This document shows, piece by piece, positions 1 through 6,931 of a stretch of DNA of 8,320 nt. A model generated the notes under the pieces. That model saw only the letters and a program-made list of their open reading frames with translations. It ran no database searches and was not told where the DNA came from. The position numbers and the translations under genes were made by a program. How positions within the stretch are numbered: the first letter of the stretch is position 1; each line of letters opens with the position of its first letter. This DNA is from Ignavibacteriaceae bacterium (GTDB lineage: Bacteria; Bacteroidota; Ignavibacteria; Ignavibacteriales; Ignavibacteriaceae), in NCBI GenBank assembly GCA_025449775.1, contig JANWIS010000124.1:1-8320 (forward strand), read 5' to 3'.

Positions 1-49
1 AAGTCGATTTACAAATATCAAAGTGTATTATCCGGAATAACTTTACCGC
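1..49 (+). other. Left-edge leader of comEC; possible tail of an upstream gene
   Basis: These 49 bases precede comEC. All three forward frames are open from the window edge. Frame 2 ends at TAA (38-40) with the tail SRFTNIKVYYPE. Frame 3 ends at TGA (51-53), overlapping the comEC ATG as ATGA, with the tail VDLQISKCIIRNNFTA. Frame 1 runs into comEC and stops at 76-78. Any of these could be the 3' end of an upstream gene, and I cannot choose between them or recognise a family. TAACTTTA at 38-45 resembles a TAnnTTTG element with one mismatch, but it lies too close to the ATG and has no -33 partner. The comEC promoter is therefore probably outside the window. Confidence 0.25.
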
Positions 50-2128
50 ATGAGTTCATTAAGCGGTACTCCATTTAGCCGGATTCTTCCCGCATTCTGT
101 TTTGGAACGGCAGCATCATTTTATGCACTTTTTGATGTTCAAATAGCGAATATATTATTTCTTGTTGGTTCTTCCGGACTTATCTATTTTCTAACTGGAA
201 AAAGCAGTATTTATTCAAACCGGTTTTATATTGGAATCTTACTGCAAATAACTTTTTTTGTTCTGGGATATAGTTTAACCGATATAAAAGATCAACGAAA
301 ATCCGAATTACATTTTACAAATTACAAAAATGTAAATTACTTTCTTGGGAAAATCAGTAATTCACCGGTTGATAAAAATGGTAGAATCCGTGCAATAGTA
401 GAAATTATTTCTGTTTCGCAAAACGGAAGGTATAGCAGTTCAACAGGTAAATGTTATGTTTATTTTAAAAATGATTCTCTCGCTGCCAAATTATGTTCAG
501 GTGATAAAATTGTTTTTACAGGTAATCTTATTGAGATCCAATCGCCTCTTAATCCCGGGCAATTCGATTTTAAGAAGTATTCTTCACTGAAAAGAATCTA
601 TCACCAGGTTCATCTCAGGCAAAACGAGTGGAGAACACTTGTAGAGCATAAAAAGTTTAATCTTGAAAGAATTTCGGAAAATCTTCGGGATAAATTTTTA
701 AGAGTTTACAAAGACGCAGGTTTATCTGGCCAGGAGTATGCTGTCTTATCCGCATTGGTGCTGGGTTACGACGATGAAATTGATAGTCAAACCATGCAGG
801 CATTTTCCGCATCCGGTACATTGCATATTTTATCAGTTTCAGGGATGCATGTCGGATTAATATTTACTGCATTGTCAGTTTTGCTTAAATTCATGGAGAG
901 AAAGCGGTCAACAAGAATAATCCGAATAATATTATTGCTACTCACATTGTGGTTTTATGCAATTCTTACCGGCTTGTCATCGTCAGTTATTCGTTCCGCG
1001 ATGATGTTTTCATTCATTCTCATTGGAAGTTCAATGAACCGGTCTTCGAATATTTATAACTCACTCTTACTTTCTGCTTTTTGCATTTTTATATTCTTTG
1101 ATCCATTAATGTTATTTGATATCGGACTTCAACTTTCCTTCCTGGCTGTAGGTGGAATTGCTTATCTGTATTCTAAAATTTATAAGTGTATTTATTTTAA
1201 AAACTTTATTTTGGATAAGGCATGGGCACTCATTGCAGTCTCAATCGCAGCCCAACTTGCAACTTTCGCATTAAGCATTTATTATTTTCATCAGTTTCCA
1301 AATTATTTTATTCCGGCAAACCTTGTTATTATCCCACTTTCAACTGCAGGTATATTTGCCGGAATAATTCTTCTGTTAATCAGTCCATTTAATTTTGTCT
1401 ATTTAAAAGCAGGGTGGGTGATTCAAAAACTTATTCATTTACTTAATGCATCTGCATTATTTGTTGAAAACATGCCGGGATCAGTCTGGGGAGGAATTTC
1501 AATAAATATTTTTGACTTTTTAGTTATAAATGCAATTTTATTGTCACTTATTATTTATTTGGAAAATATATCTGTTGTTTATTTATATTCCATCCAGGTA
1601 TTTGTTATTTTATTAGTCTCATCATTTACCCTTTCTGCTTATTTAACTTTGAAAAGAAAAAATATTATATTTTTTTCAAGTACACATTCCATGAGTCTGC
1701 AGGTAAATATCCGGGATGAATCACTGCTTTTGTTTAAGAGTTCTGATTCAACATCAGTAATTAAAATTTCTGATAGTTATTGTTATTCTGAGGGAATTCC
1801 ACTCAGTAAGCGCGCTATGATCTGCCTGGATACAGTAAATAGTTCAAAACATTTTGGAAAAATATTTGTTTCTAATAATTCGATTCTTATTGGAGATACA
1901 AAAATTACTGAAGTAGAAAAAGAATCGGACATTGAATTATTAAATATGAATAATCAACCGGATATAATTTATATTAAAAAATCTTTACTGAATGATTCTT
2001 CGTATTACAATAAGAAAGCACGGTTAATCCTGGTAAATGATAAGGGTAACAGGAATTTACCGGAATTTAAAGATTATAGAAGTAAAATATATTTTTTAAG
2101 CCAGGGGGCAAAAATAGTTGAATTATAG
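50..2128 (+). CDS. comEC: ComEC/Rec2 family competence protein (DNA uptake channel), no C-terminal MBL domain
   Basis: This 692-residue polytopic inner-membrane protein should form the channel that carries single-stranded DNA into the cytoplasm during natural transformation. Hydrophobic segments lie near residues 9-28, 31-50 and 58-76. A soluble DUF4131/OB-like region (about 80-195) follows and contains the typical LNPGQFDFKKY (167-177). The Competence domain (about 225-530) has the family hallmarks HILSVSGMHVG (259-269), TGLSSSVIR (307-315) and DIGLQLSFLAVGG (357-369), with many further membrane segments. The tail (about 533-692) is hydrophilic and contains no HxHxDH motif, so the metallo-beta-lactamase-like domain of many ComEC proteins is absent or degenerate. 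In my experience this short form is common in Bacteroidota. The ATG at 50 is well supported because an in-frame TAA lies at 38-40. The gene converges on the MBL-fold hydrolase. Family assignment is secure; competence of the host is inferred. Confidence 0.93.
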   Translation: MSSLSGTPFSRILPAFCFGTAASFYALFDVQIANILFLVGSSGLIYFLTGKSSIYSNRFYIGILLQITFFVLGYSLTDIKDQRKSELHFTNYKNVNYFLGKISNSPVDKNGRIRAIVEIISVSQNGRYSSSTGKCYVYFKNDSLAAKLCSGDKIVFTGNLIEIQSPLNPGQFDFKKYSSLKRIYHQVHLRQNEWRTLVEHKKFNLERISENLRDKFLRVYKDAGLSGQEYAVLSALVLGYDDEIDSQTMQAFSASGTLHILSVSGMHVGLIFTALSVLLKFMERKRSTRIIRIILLLLTLWFYAILTGLSSSVIRSAMMFSFILIGSSMNRSSNIYNSLLLSAFCIFIFFDPLMLFDIGLQLSFLAVGGIAYLYSKIYKCIYFKNFILDKAWALIAVSIAAQLATFALSIYYFHQFPNYFIPANLVIIPLSTAGIFAGIILLLISPFNFVYLKAGWVIQKLIHLLNASALFVENMPGSVWGGISINIFDFLVINAILLSLIIYLENISVVYLYSIQVFVILLVSSFTLSAYLTLKRKNIIFFSSTHSMSLQVNIRDESLLLFKSSDSTSVIKISDSYCYSEGIPLSKRAMICLDTVNSSKHFGKIFVSNNSILIGDTKITEVEKESDIELLNMNNQPDIIYIKKSLLNDSSYYNKKARLILVNDKGNRNLPEFKDYRSKIYFLSQGAKIVEL

Positions 2129-2194
2129 TTTTAATTATAAGCAAACTCAAAATCAAATTTTATCCAATTAACTCAATTAAAATTTACTAAATTA
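2129..2194. other. Convergent intergenic gap between comEC and the MBL hydrolase gene
   Basis: This 66-base, very AT-rich spacer separates two converging stop codons. I see no GC-rich hairpin followed by a T-run on either strand. The only dyad is a short A/T one at 2181-2193 (AATTT, ACT loop, AAATT), too weak to call a terminator. The 10-mer CCAATTAACT (2164-2173) recurs in the other convergent gap of this window, at 4563-4572. Confidence 0.5.
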
Positions 2195-3034
2195 TTACAA
2201 AGCAGTTAAAGGAAATTTATCTTTGACACGAATTCCCTTTTCAGTTTGTTCGATAGAACAACATTCGTTAACCAGGTCGTGTTCAAAAAACAAAGTAGCA
2301 TTATTTTTCAATGCTTCTTTTAAGAAAAGAGATTTTTCTTCAAGAGTCACCAAGGGTCGCATATCATAAGCCATCACATAGGAAACAGGTAAATGACCGG
2401 CCGAAGGAATCAGGTCTGCACAATAAATAATTTGCTTCCCGTTATAATTTAGAACCGGCAGCATCATTGCTTCTGTATGACCATTAACAATAGTAATTTG
2501 AAATTCTTCCCATAATTTATCTCCTTCTTTTAAAAATTTTAAATGTCCACTTTCCTGTATTGGTAAAATATTCTCCTTCAAAAAACTTGCTTTTTCCCTT
2601 GCGTTGGGATGAACTGCCCATTGCCAGTGTTTTTCATTGCTCCAGTATTGTGCATTTTTAAAAGCAAGTTCATAGCCATCCTTTTTGGAATTCCATATAA
2701 CACTACCTCCACAGTGATCAAAGTGAAGATGCGTAAGGAAATCATCAGTAATATCATCAGTGGTAAAGCCGTATTTTTTTAAAGAAGTGATAAGAGAATC
2801 AGAGCCATTCAAAAAATAATATGAGAAAAATTTTGAGTCCTGCTTGTCGCCAAGTCCATTATCAATTAGCACAAGTCTTTTTCCCTCTTCTACCAGCAGG
2901 CATCGCATTGCCCAGTTGCACATATTATTTTCATCGGCAGGATTTATTTTATTCCATATTGATTTCGGGACTACACCAAACATGGCTCCGCCATCGAGTT
3001 TAAAATTCCCTGTATTAATTGTATAAAGTTTCAT
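2195..3034 (-). CDS. MBL-fold metallo-hydrolase, AHL-lactonase-like subfamily
   Basis: This 279-residue protein has no signal peptide or membrane segment, so it is probably a cytoplasmic zinc hydrolase. The full metal-binding set of the metallo-beta-lactamase fold is present: HLHFDH at 102-107 (His102, His104, Asp106, His107), then His186 in NGHT, Asp207 in CADL and His252 in FEHD. The order and the spacing of the last three ligands resemble AiiA-type N-acyl homoserine lactonases and their relatives. However, there is a longer Trp-rich insert after the first motif (about 113-170), and the tyrosine that follows the bridging aspartate in AiiA is not at the equivalent place, where the sequence reads DLIP. 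The substrate is therefore undecided: a lactone, an organophosphate-like ester or something else. The ATG at 3034 is chosen because an in-frame TGA lies 12 bases upstream. TTAATTTG (3060-3053, minus strand) is a one-mismatch -7 element without a clear -33 partner. It diverges from mpl and appears monocistronic. Confidence 0.85.
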   Translation of the reverse strand: MKLYTINTGNFKLDGGAMFGVVPKSIWNKINPADENNMCNWAMRCLLVEEGKRLVLIDNGLGDKQDSKFFSYYFLNGSDSLITSLKKYGFTTDDITDDFLTHLHFDHCGGSVIWNSKKDGYELAFKNAQYWSNEKHWQWAVHPNAREKASFLKENILPIQESGHLKFLKEGDKLWEEFQITIVNGHTEAMMLPVLNYNGKQIIYCADLIPSAGHLPVSYVMAYDMRPLVTLEEKSLFLKEALKNNATLFFEHDLVNECCSIEQTEKGIRVKDKFPLTAL

Positions 3035-3103
3035 AGCATCAGATATTCATTGCAAATTAAGTAAATAGAATGTTAGTAACGATGTGAAAAATCATATTTA
3101 CTT

Positions 3104-3136
3104 TTTGAAGCAGAAGTAAGCTAATTTCTACCTTCG
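3104..3136 (+). promoter_or_regulatory. Candidate Bacteroidota-type promoter of mpl
   Basis: TTTG (3104-3107) is followed after 21 bases by TACCTTCG (3129-3136), one mismatch from the TAnnTTTG -7 consensus of Bacteroidota sigma factors. The spacing lies within the accepted range. Transcription would begin only about 15 bases before the mpl ATG, leaving a short A-rich leader with no Shine-Dalgarno sequence, as is usual in this phylum. It sits in the 122-base divergent region (3035-3156) shared with the MBL hydrolase gene. The call is by eye only. Confidence 0.35.
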
Positions 3137-3156
3137 GGAATAACTAATATAAAACT

Positions 3157-4542
3157 ATGAAGAAGCGACTTCATTTTATAGCTATCGGCGGGGCAGCTAT
3201 GCATAATCTGGCACTTGCGTTGCATCAGAACGGCTATATAATATCCGGCTCAGACGATGAAATTCTTGAACCTTCACTTTCGCGGTTATCAGCTGCAGGG
3301 TTGCTTCCTGGAAAGGAAGGATGGTTTACTGAAAGAATAACTGCAGATCTCGATGGAGTAATCCTGGGCATGCATGCCCGTGCTGATAATCCTGAATTAC
3401 TTCGTGCTCAGCAATTAAATATCCCTGTATTTTCTTTCCCGGAATTTTTATATGAACATGCAAAAAATAAGCAAAGAGTAGTAATTGGTGGTAGTCATGG
3501 AAAGACTACAATTACGGCCATGATCCTTCATGTTCTTCGTTTGCTTAACTATGACTTCGATTATATGGTGGGAGCAAAGATCGATGGCTTTGATACCATG
3601 GTTCGCCTCAGTGATGCTCCTTTAATAATTCTTGAAGGAGATGAATATTTATCCTCCCCTGTTGACCGACGACCGAAATTTCATTTGTATAAAGCAGATA
3701 TCGGACTGATCAGTGGAATAGCCTGGGATCATATTAATGTATTTCCGACTTATGAAAATTACATTGATCAATTCAGAATATTTGCTGAATGTATTCCGGC
3801 TTCGGGAACTCTTATTTATTGTTCTGCCGATAGTGAAGTAAAAAAACTGGTGAACAGCTTAACAACGGATTCAGAAAAAATTCCATACGATATTCCAGCT
3901 AATGAAATTGTTGATGGAGTTACAAGCCTGTTAACTGAGTATGGAAAAATTCCGTTATCAGTCTTTGGAGACCATAACCTTCTGAATATGGAAGGAGCGA
4001 GGCTAGTTTGTAATAAGCTTGGGATCAACGATCATTTATTTTACAAATCAATAAGCAGTTTCAAGGGTGCATCACGCAGACTTGAATTGATTTCAAAAAA
4101 TTCTGATGTTGCGGTATATAAAGACTTCGCTCATTCACCATCGAAATTAAAGGCGACCATTCATGCGGTGAGAAATCAATATCCTGGTTGGAATCTTGTA
4201 GCATGCATGGAATTGCATACGTTCAGCAGCCTGAACGAAAATTTCCTGGAGCAATATTCGGGAACGATGGATGAATCTGATACCGCATATGTTTATTTTA
4301 ACCCTCATACCGTTGAGCACAAAAAGCTGAAGCCAATTTCTGAAGAAATGATCTGGAAGGCTTTTAATAATCCGGGAATAAAAATTTATAATAATTCATC
4401 AGAATTGTTGAAAGAACTTTCAACAAATACCAATAGAAAAACAGTCTTCCTGATGATGAGTTCCGGTAATTTTGACGGAATGAACCTAAATGATTTGACT
4501 GTGAATTTCGAGAACAAAAAAATCACTAAGCAAATATTATAG
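3157..4542 (+). CDS. mpl: UDP-N-acetylmuramate:L-alanyl-gamma-D-glutamyl-meso-diaminopimelate ligase (Mpl)
   Basis: Mpl attaches the recycled murein tripeptide L-Ala-gamma-D-Glu-meso-DAP to UDP-MurNAc using ATP, returning cell-wall peptides to peptidoglycan synthesis in the cytoplasm. The 461 residues match the family length. The Mur-ligase order is visible: an N-terminal Rossmann-like UDP-MurNAc domain starting with HFIAIGGAAMHNLA (6-19); the ATP-binding P-loop GGSHGKTT (111-118); LEGDEY (159-164) and WDHINVF (190-196) of the central domain; GDHNLLN (271-277); and the C-terminal domain with GASRRLE (304-310) and YKDFAHSP (321-328). IDGFDTMVRL and the RRPKF that follows GDEY align with the Mpl rather than the MurC pattern. 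YKDFAHSP replaces the YDDFAHHP of E. coli Mpl. An in-frame TAA at 3145-3147 fixes the ATG at 3157. The gene diverges from the MBL hydrolase and converges on dnaN. MurC is the main alternative, but the motifs favour Mpl. Confidence 0.9.
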   Translation: MKKRLHFIAIGGAAMHNLALALHQNGYIISGSDDEILEPSLSRLSAAGLLPGKEGWFTERITADLDGVILGMHARADNPELLRAQQLNIPVFSFPEFLYEHAKNKQRVVIGGSHGKTTITAMILHVLRLLNYDFDYMVGAKIDGFDTMVRLSDAPLIILEGDEYLSSPVDRRPKFHLYKADIGLISGIAWDHINVFPTYENYIDQFRIFAECIPASGTLIYCSADSEVKKLVNSLTTDSEKIPYDIPANEIVDGVTSLLTEYGKIPLSVFGDHNLLNMEGARLVCNKLGINDHLFYKSISSFKGASRRLELISKNSDVAVYKDFAHSPSKLKATIHAVRNQYPGWNLVACMELHTFSSLNENFLEQYSGTMDESDTAYVYFNPHTVEHKKLKPISEEMIWKAFNNPGIKIYNNSSELLKELSTNTNRKTVFLMMSSGNFDGMNLNDLTVNFENKKITKQIL

Positions 4543-4550
4543 TATTGCTT
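4516..4550 (-). terminator. Weak terminator-like hairpin for dnaN inside the mpl 3' end
   Basis: On the minus strand, downstream of dnaN, AAGCAATA (4550-4543) can pair with the sequence at 4536-4528 across a 6-base loop, with one bulged base. A run of seven T follows at 4522-4516 after a 5-base spacer. The loop covers the mpl stop codon. The stem is A/T-rich and the spacer is long for an intrinsic terminator. On the plus strand no T-run follows, so it would not serve mpl in the same way. Confidence 0.25.
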
Positions 4551-4569
4551 ATTGAAATAGTGCCAATTA

Positions 4570-4601
4570 ACTAATCAACTAATACACTAATTGACTAATT
4601 G
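4570..4601. repeat. Four tandem ACTAATNN octamers at the mpl/dnaN junction
   Basis: ACTAAT starts at 4570, 4578, 4586 and 4594, exactly 8 bases apart, with variable dinucleotides CA, AC, TG and TG. A degenerate fifth unit (GCCAATTA) precedes it at 4562-4569. The array fills most of the 52-base gap between the converging mpl and dnaN genes, and its last unit contains the dnaN TAG stop (4597-4595). Because 8 is not a multiple of 3, the TAA in each unit falls in all three plus-strand frames and the TAG in each unit falls in all three minus-strand frames. Confidence 0.8.
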
Positions 4602-5719
4602 TTTAACATCACAGGCATAACGAGCATAAGAATATCCTCGTTTGTATCGTTGTTTTCAGTCGGGAATAATATACCTGCACGATTAGGAGCAGACATTTCT
4701 ACAGATACATTTTCACTATCAAGGTTGCTCAGCATTTCACTAAGGAAGCGGGCATTGAATCCTATTTCCATGTCTTCGCCATCAAACTGACAGGATAACC
4801 TTTCATTTGCTTCGTTTGCAAAATCCAGATCTTCGGCACTTATCTGAAGTTCGCTGCCGGTAATTTTTAAACGAACCTGGTGAGTAGTCTTGTTTGAAAA
4901 TATGGAAACGCGCCTTACGGAATTAAGTAATGCAGAACGGGAAATGGTAAGTTTGTTTGGATTGTCGACAGGAATTACGGCTTCATAATTTGGATATCGT
5001 CCGTCGATCAAACGACATATCAGTGAAAAATTATTGATTTCAAAAAAGGCATTGCTATCGTTATGGCTGATATTCACTGTTTCATTCGGATCGAATAAAA
5101 CATTCTTTAAAAGATTAAGAGGTTTTTTAGGTACAATGAAAGATCCTTCATTAGTAGAGTTAAGGTCATTGCGTCTGTAGCGAACCATTTTATGCGCATC
5201 GGTAGCGACGAATGTTATATTATCCTTGCTGAGCTGGAAAAAAACGCCTGACATGACAGGACGCAATTCATCGTTACCGGTTGCAAAGAGTGATTTATTA
5301 ATTGCATCCTGGAGAGCTGATGCACTAATCTTAAAAGATTTTGCTTTATCAATTACAGGAATTTTAGGATACTCTTCGGCATCGAATCCGGTAAGTTTAT
5401 ATTTTCCATAATCAGAAACAATTTCTATTCCATGAGTTTTTTCATCGATAAGAAATGTAAGTGGTTGTTCTGAAAAAGTTTTAAGAGTATCTAAAAGAAT
5501 TTTAGCGGGGACAGCAATTTTGCCACCGTTTTTAGAATCTGTAATTGAAAATGAAGTTGTAATTGTTGATTCATTGTCAGATGCAGAAACTTTTAGATTT
5601 CCTTTATCGACGACAAATAAAAAATTATCTAAAATTGGTAAGGGATTATTTGAGTTTAATATCCCGCCAATCAGCTGCAAATGCTTCTGTAAAAGTCCAC
5701 TGGAAACGATAAATTTCAT
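4595..5719 (-). CDS. dnaN: DNA polymerase III subunit beta (sliding clamp)
   Basis: The beta clamp is a ring-shaped dimer that encircles DNA and tethers the replicative polymerase and repair enzymes. The 374 residues fit the family, with three clamp domains at about 1-122, 128-252 and 253-374. Recognisable landmarks are MKFIVSSGLLQKHLQ at the N-terminus, NNPLPILDNFLF (24-35), the domain-2 segment NDELRPVMSGVFF (149-161), VATDAHKMVRYRR (171-183) matching the ATDGHRLA motif, LIDGRYPNYEAVIP (237-250) matching LIDGRFPDY, and the C-terminal VMPVMLNN (367-374). The last corresponds to the VMPMRL that lines the partner-binding cleft in E. coli, here extended by two residues. No dnaA or recF is visible, so this is not the classical dnaA-dnaN order. 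The gene lies downstream of the DUF4340 gene on the same strand with a 180-base gap containing a good promoter. The start is the canonical one for the family. Confidence 0.97.
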   Translation of the reverse strand: MKFIVSSGLLQKHLQLIGGILNSNNPLPILDNFLFVVDKGNLKVSASDNESTITTSFSITDSKNGGKIAVPAKILLDTLKTFSEQPLTFLIDEKTHGIEIVSDYGKYKLTGFDAEEYPKIPVIDKAKSFKISASALQDAINKSLFATGNDELRPVMSGVFFQLSKDNITFVATDAHKMVRYRRNDLNSTNEGSFIVPKKPLNLLKNVLFDPNETVNISHNDSNAFFEINNFSLICRLIDGRYPNYEAVIPVDNPNKLTISRSALLNSVRRVSIFSNKTTHQVRLKITGSELQISAEDLDFANEANERLSCQFDGEDMEIGFNARFLSEMLSNLDSENVSVEMSAPNRAGILFPTENNDTNEDILMLVMPVMLNN

Positions 5720-5802
5720 TGTTCTGTTGATTTTTAATACTTCGTTAATGCTATCGGAATTTTAATGATTTAATAGAATTTCCATTCAGGAAGCCGATTC
5801 TA

Positions 5803-5833
5803 CAAACCTACATGATTCGCAGTAAATAGCCAA
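5803..5833 (-). promoter_or_regulatory. Probable dnaN promoter (TTG-N20-TAGGTTTG)
   Basis: On the minus strand, TTG (5833-5831) is followed after 20 bases by TAGGTTTG (5810-5803), a perfect match to the Bacteroidota -7 consensus TAnnTTTG at the expected distance from a -33 TTG. The transcription start would fall near 5797, giving a dnaN leader of roughly 80 bases. The -33 element overlaps one arm of the 9-bp inverted repeat described separately. This suggests dnaN can be expressed independently of the upstream gldG/DUF4340 unit. Confidence 0.55.
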
Positions 5834-5905
5834 GTAAAATAGTGAAACCAGCACTTATGAATTATCAACAATAGGTTTAAAACTTTAACTGTAAACTGGC
5901 TATTT
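5824..5905. repeat. 9-bp perfect inverted repeat flanking the upstream part of the dnaN control region
   Basis: AAATAGCCA (5824-5832) and its exact complement TGGCTATTT (5897-5905) are separated by 64 bases. The left arm overlaps the -33 element of the candidate dnaN promoter, and the right arm covers the stop codon of the DUF4340 gene (5902-5900). It could be a paired operator, a long-range RNA stem in read-through transcripts, or chance. A one-mismatch DnaA box (TTATCAACA, 5862-5870) lies between the arms. Confidence 0.4.
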
Positions 5906-6928
5906 TGGCCTATTACCGTCAAAATCACTCAGCTGTCTCAGGAGCTTGTCAAAAGTGTAATGCTGGATAATAACGAATTCCTTTTCAGGCCTTACATACC
6001 CATACATCCTGTCAACATCATATTGTAAAGGTTTACCCGTATTGTCTTCTTTAGTAAGGGATGCAGATGAAACAGGCATTGGATAGATATCGACTTCTTT
6101 TAAATAGTTATTATTATCTGTAACAGAAACAGTAATGGAGGGAGGGAATTTGAGAAGAGTATCATTTCTCCATTCACTCATTTCACGGTCCCAGTTTTCA
6201 AAAAAAACATTTGTATAAAATGACAGATAATTTTCAATGGAAACAGAATCTGTATTTTTCAGAATTTTTTTATCAGCTAATGAAGTAACATGATAAGATC
6301 CATTTGATGACTGAATTGAAAATGATTTTTCCGGATAATTAGTATACTTTACTGAAACAGATTTAATTTCACCCAATGCAAATTGAAACAATGATGTTTG
6401 TCTCCAGGCATCCAAACTAACACTATACCGTGGTGTCAGGTAACCATTAAAACCGGGAACCTCTGTTATAAAAGGAAGGGATGAATTTTCTAAAATCATA
6501 AATGTACCGAGTGCATCTTCTGTCTGACCTCCGACATAATAGGTTTTAAATGGTTTTTTTTCAGAGTCTAAATAAATTTCACATTTAATTCCTGTTGAAG
6601 CCAGTTCTTTTACAACGTTATTATATGCTGCTTTTGAAACGCGGTTTTTGACGTCAATTTTATAAATACAATCCAGCAATAGTTTTAAAAAATCAGATTT
6701 TGGGATATACTTATTTTCCAATTTCCAGACACCATTCTTTTCTCTTTCAAGAGTAATGCTGTTTCCGTTTCTGTCGGCTATGAATATTTTTGTTATTGAG
6801 GCTGTATCTTTAACTGCAAAATCTTTCAGTTCTTCTTTTATCGTTGAACCTGATTGCCGGATTACAAAATAAACTGTTACTGACAGAAATATAAATAGTA
6901 CTACGAAAAGAGTTTTATTTTTTGTCAT
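5900..6928 (-). CDS. DUF4340 domain-containing, membrane-anchored protein of the gldG locus
   Basis: The 342-residue product has one N-terminal transmembrane segment (about 6-24) with a short MTKNK cytoplasmic start, followed by a large soluble domain expected to face the periplasm. The pattern fits the DUF4340 family: a beta-rich start with WKLENKYIPKSDF (68-80) and a helix after it, YYVGGQTEDALGTFMIL (130-146), then FITEVPGFNGYL (153-164) leading to SLDAWR (171-176). No catalytic motif is recognisable, so the biochemical role is unknown. It starts three bases after the gldG stop codon and is almost certainly co-transcribed with it. DUF4340 proteins are often found next to GldG/ABC_transp_aux genes, which suggests a role in or with that ABC transporter. 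An AGGAG sequence inside the gldG end is about 22 bases from the ATG, too far to act as a normal ribosome binding site. Translational coupling is likely. Confidence 0.8.
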   Translation of the reverse strand: MTKNKTLFVVLFIFLSVTVYFVIRQSGSTIKEELKDFAVKDTASITKIFIADRNGNSITLEREKNGVWKLENKYIPKSDFLKLLLDCIYKIDVKNRVSKAAYNNVVKELASTGIKCEIYLDSEKKPFKTYYVGGQTEDALGTFMILENSSLPFITEVPGFNGYLTPRYSVSLDAWRQTSLFQFALGEIKSVSVKYTNYPEKSFSIQSSNGSYHVTSLADKKILKNTDSVSIENYLSFYTNVFFENWDREMSEWRNDTLLKFPPSITVSVTDNNNYLKEVDIYPMPVSSASLTKEDNTGKPLQYDVDRMYGYVRPEKEFVIIQHYTFDKLLRQLSDFDGNRPK

Positions 6929-6931
6929 GTA

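Noticed and set aside
2821..3026. Plus-strand open frames opposite the MBL hydrolase, and similar ones opposite dnaN and mpl
   Set aside because: They lie wholly or almost wholly antisense to well-supported genes, have low-complexity or unrecognisable sequence, and show no leader or family motif.
2195..3034. The MBL hydrolase as the split-off nuclease domain of the neighbouring ComEC
   Set aside because: It is on the opposite strand, its sequence resembles AiiA-like hydrolases rather than ComEC MBL domains, and the genes share no promoter. Proximity alone is not enough.
5841..5855. AGTG-CACT hairpin in the dnaN upstream gap
   Set aside because: The stem is only 4 bp with a 7-base loop and cannot be extended, so it is too weak to call.
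5862..5870. A replication origin near dnaN
   Set aside because: Only one imperfect DnaA box is visible, with no cluster of boxes, no unwinding element and no dnaA gene. One-mismatch boxes are common by chance in AT-rich DNA.
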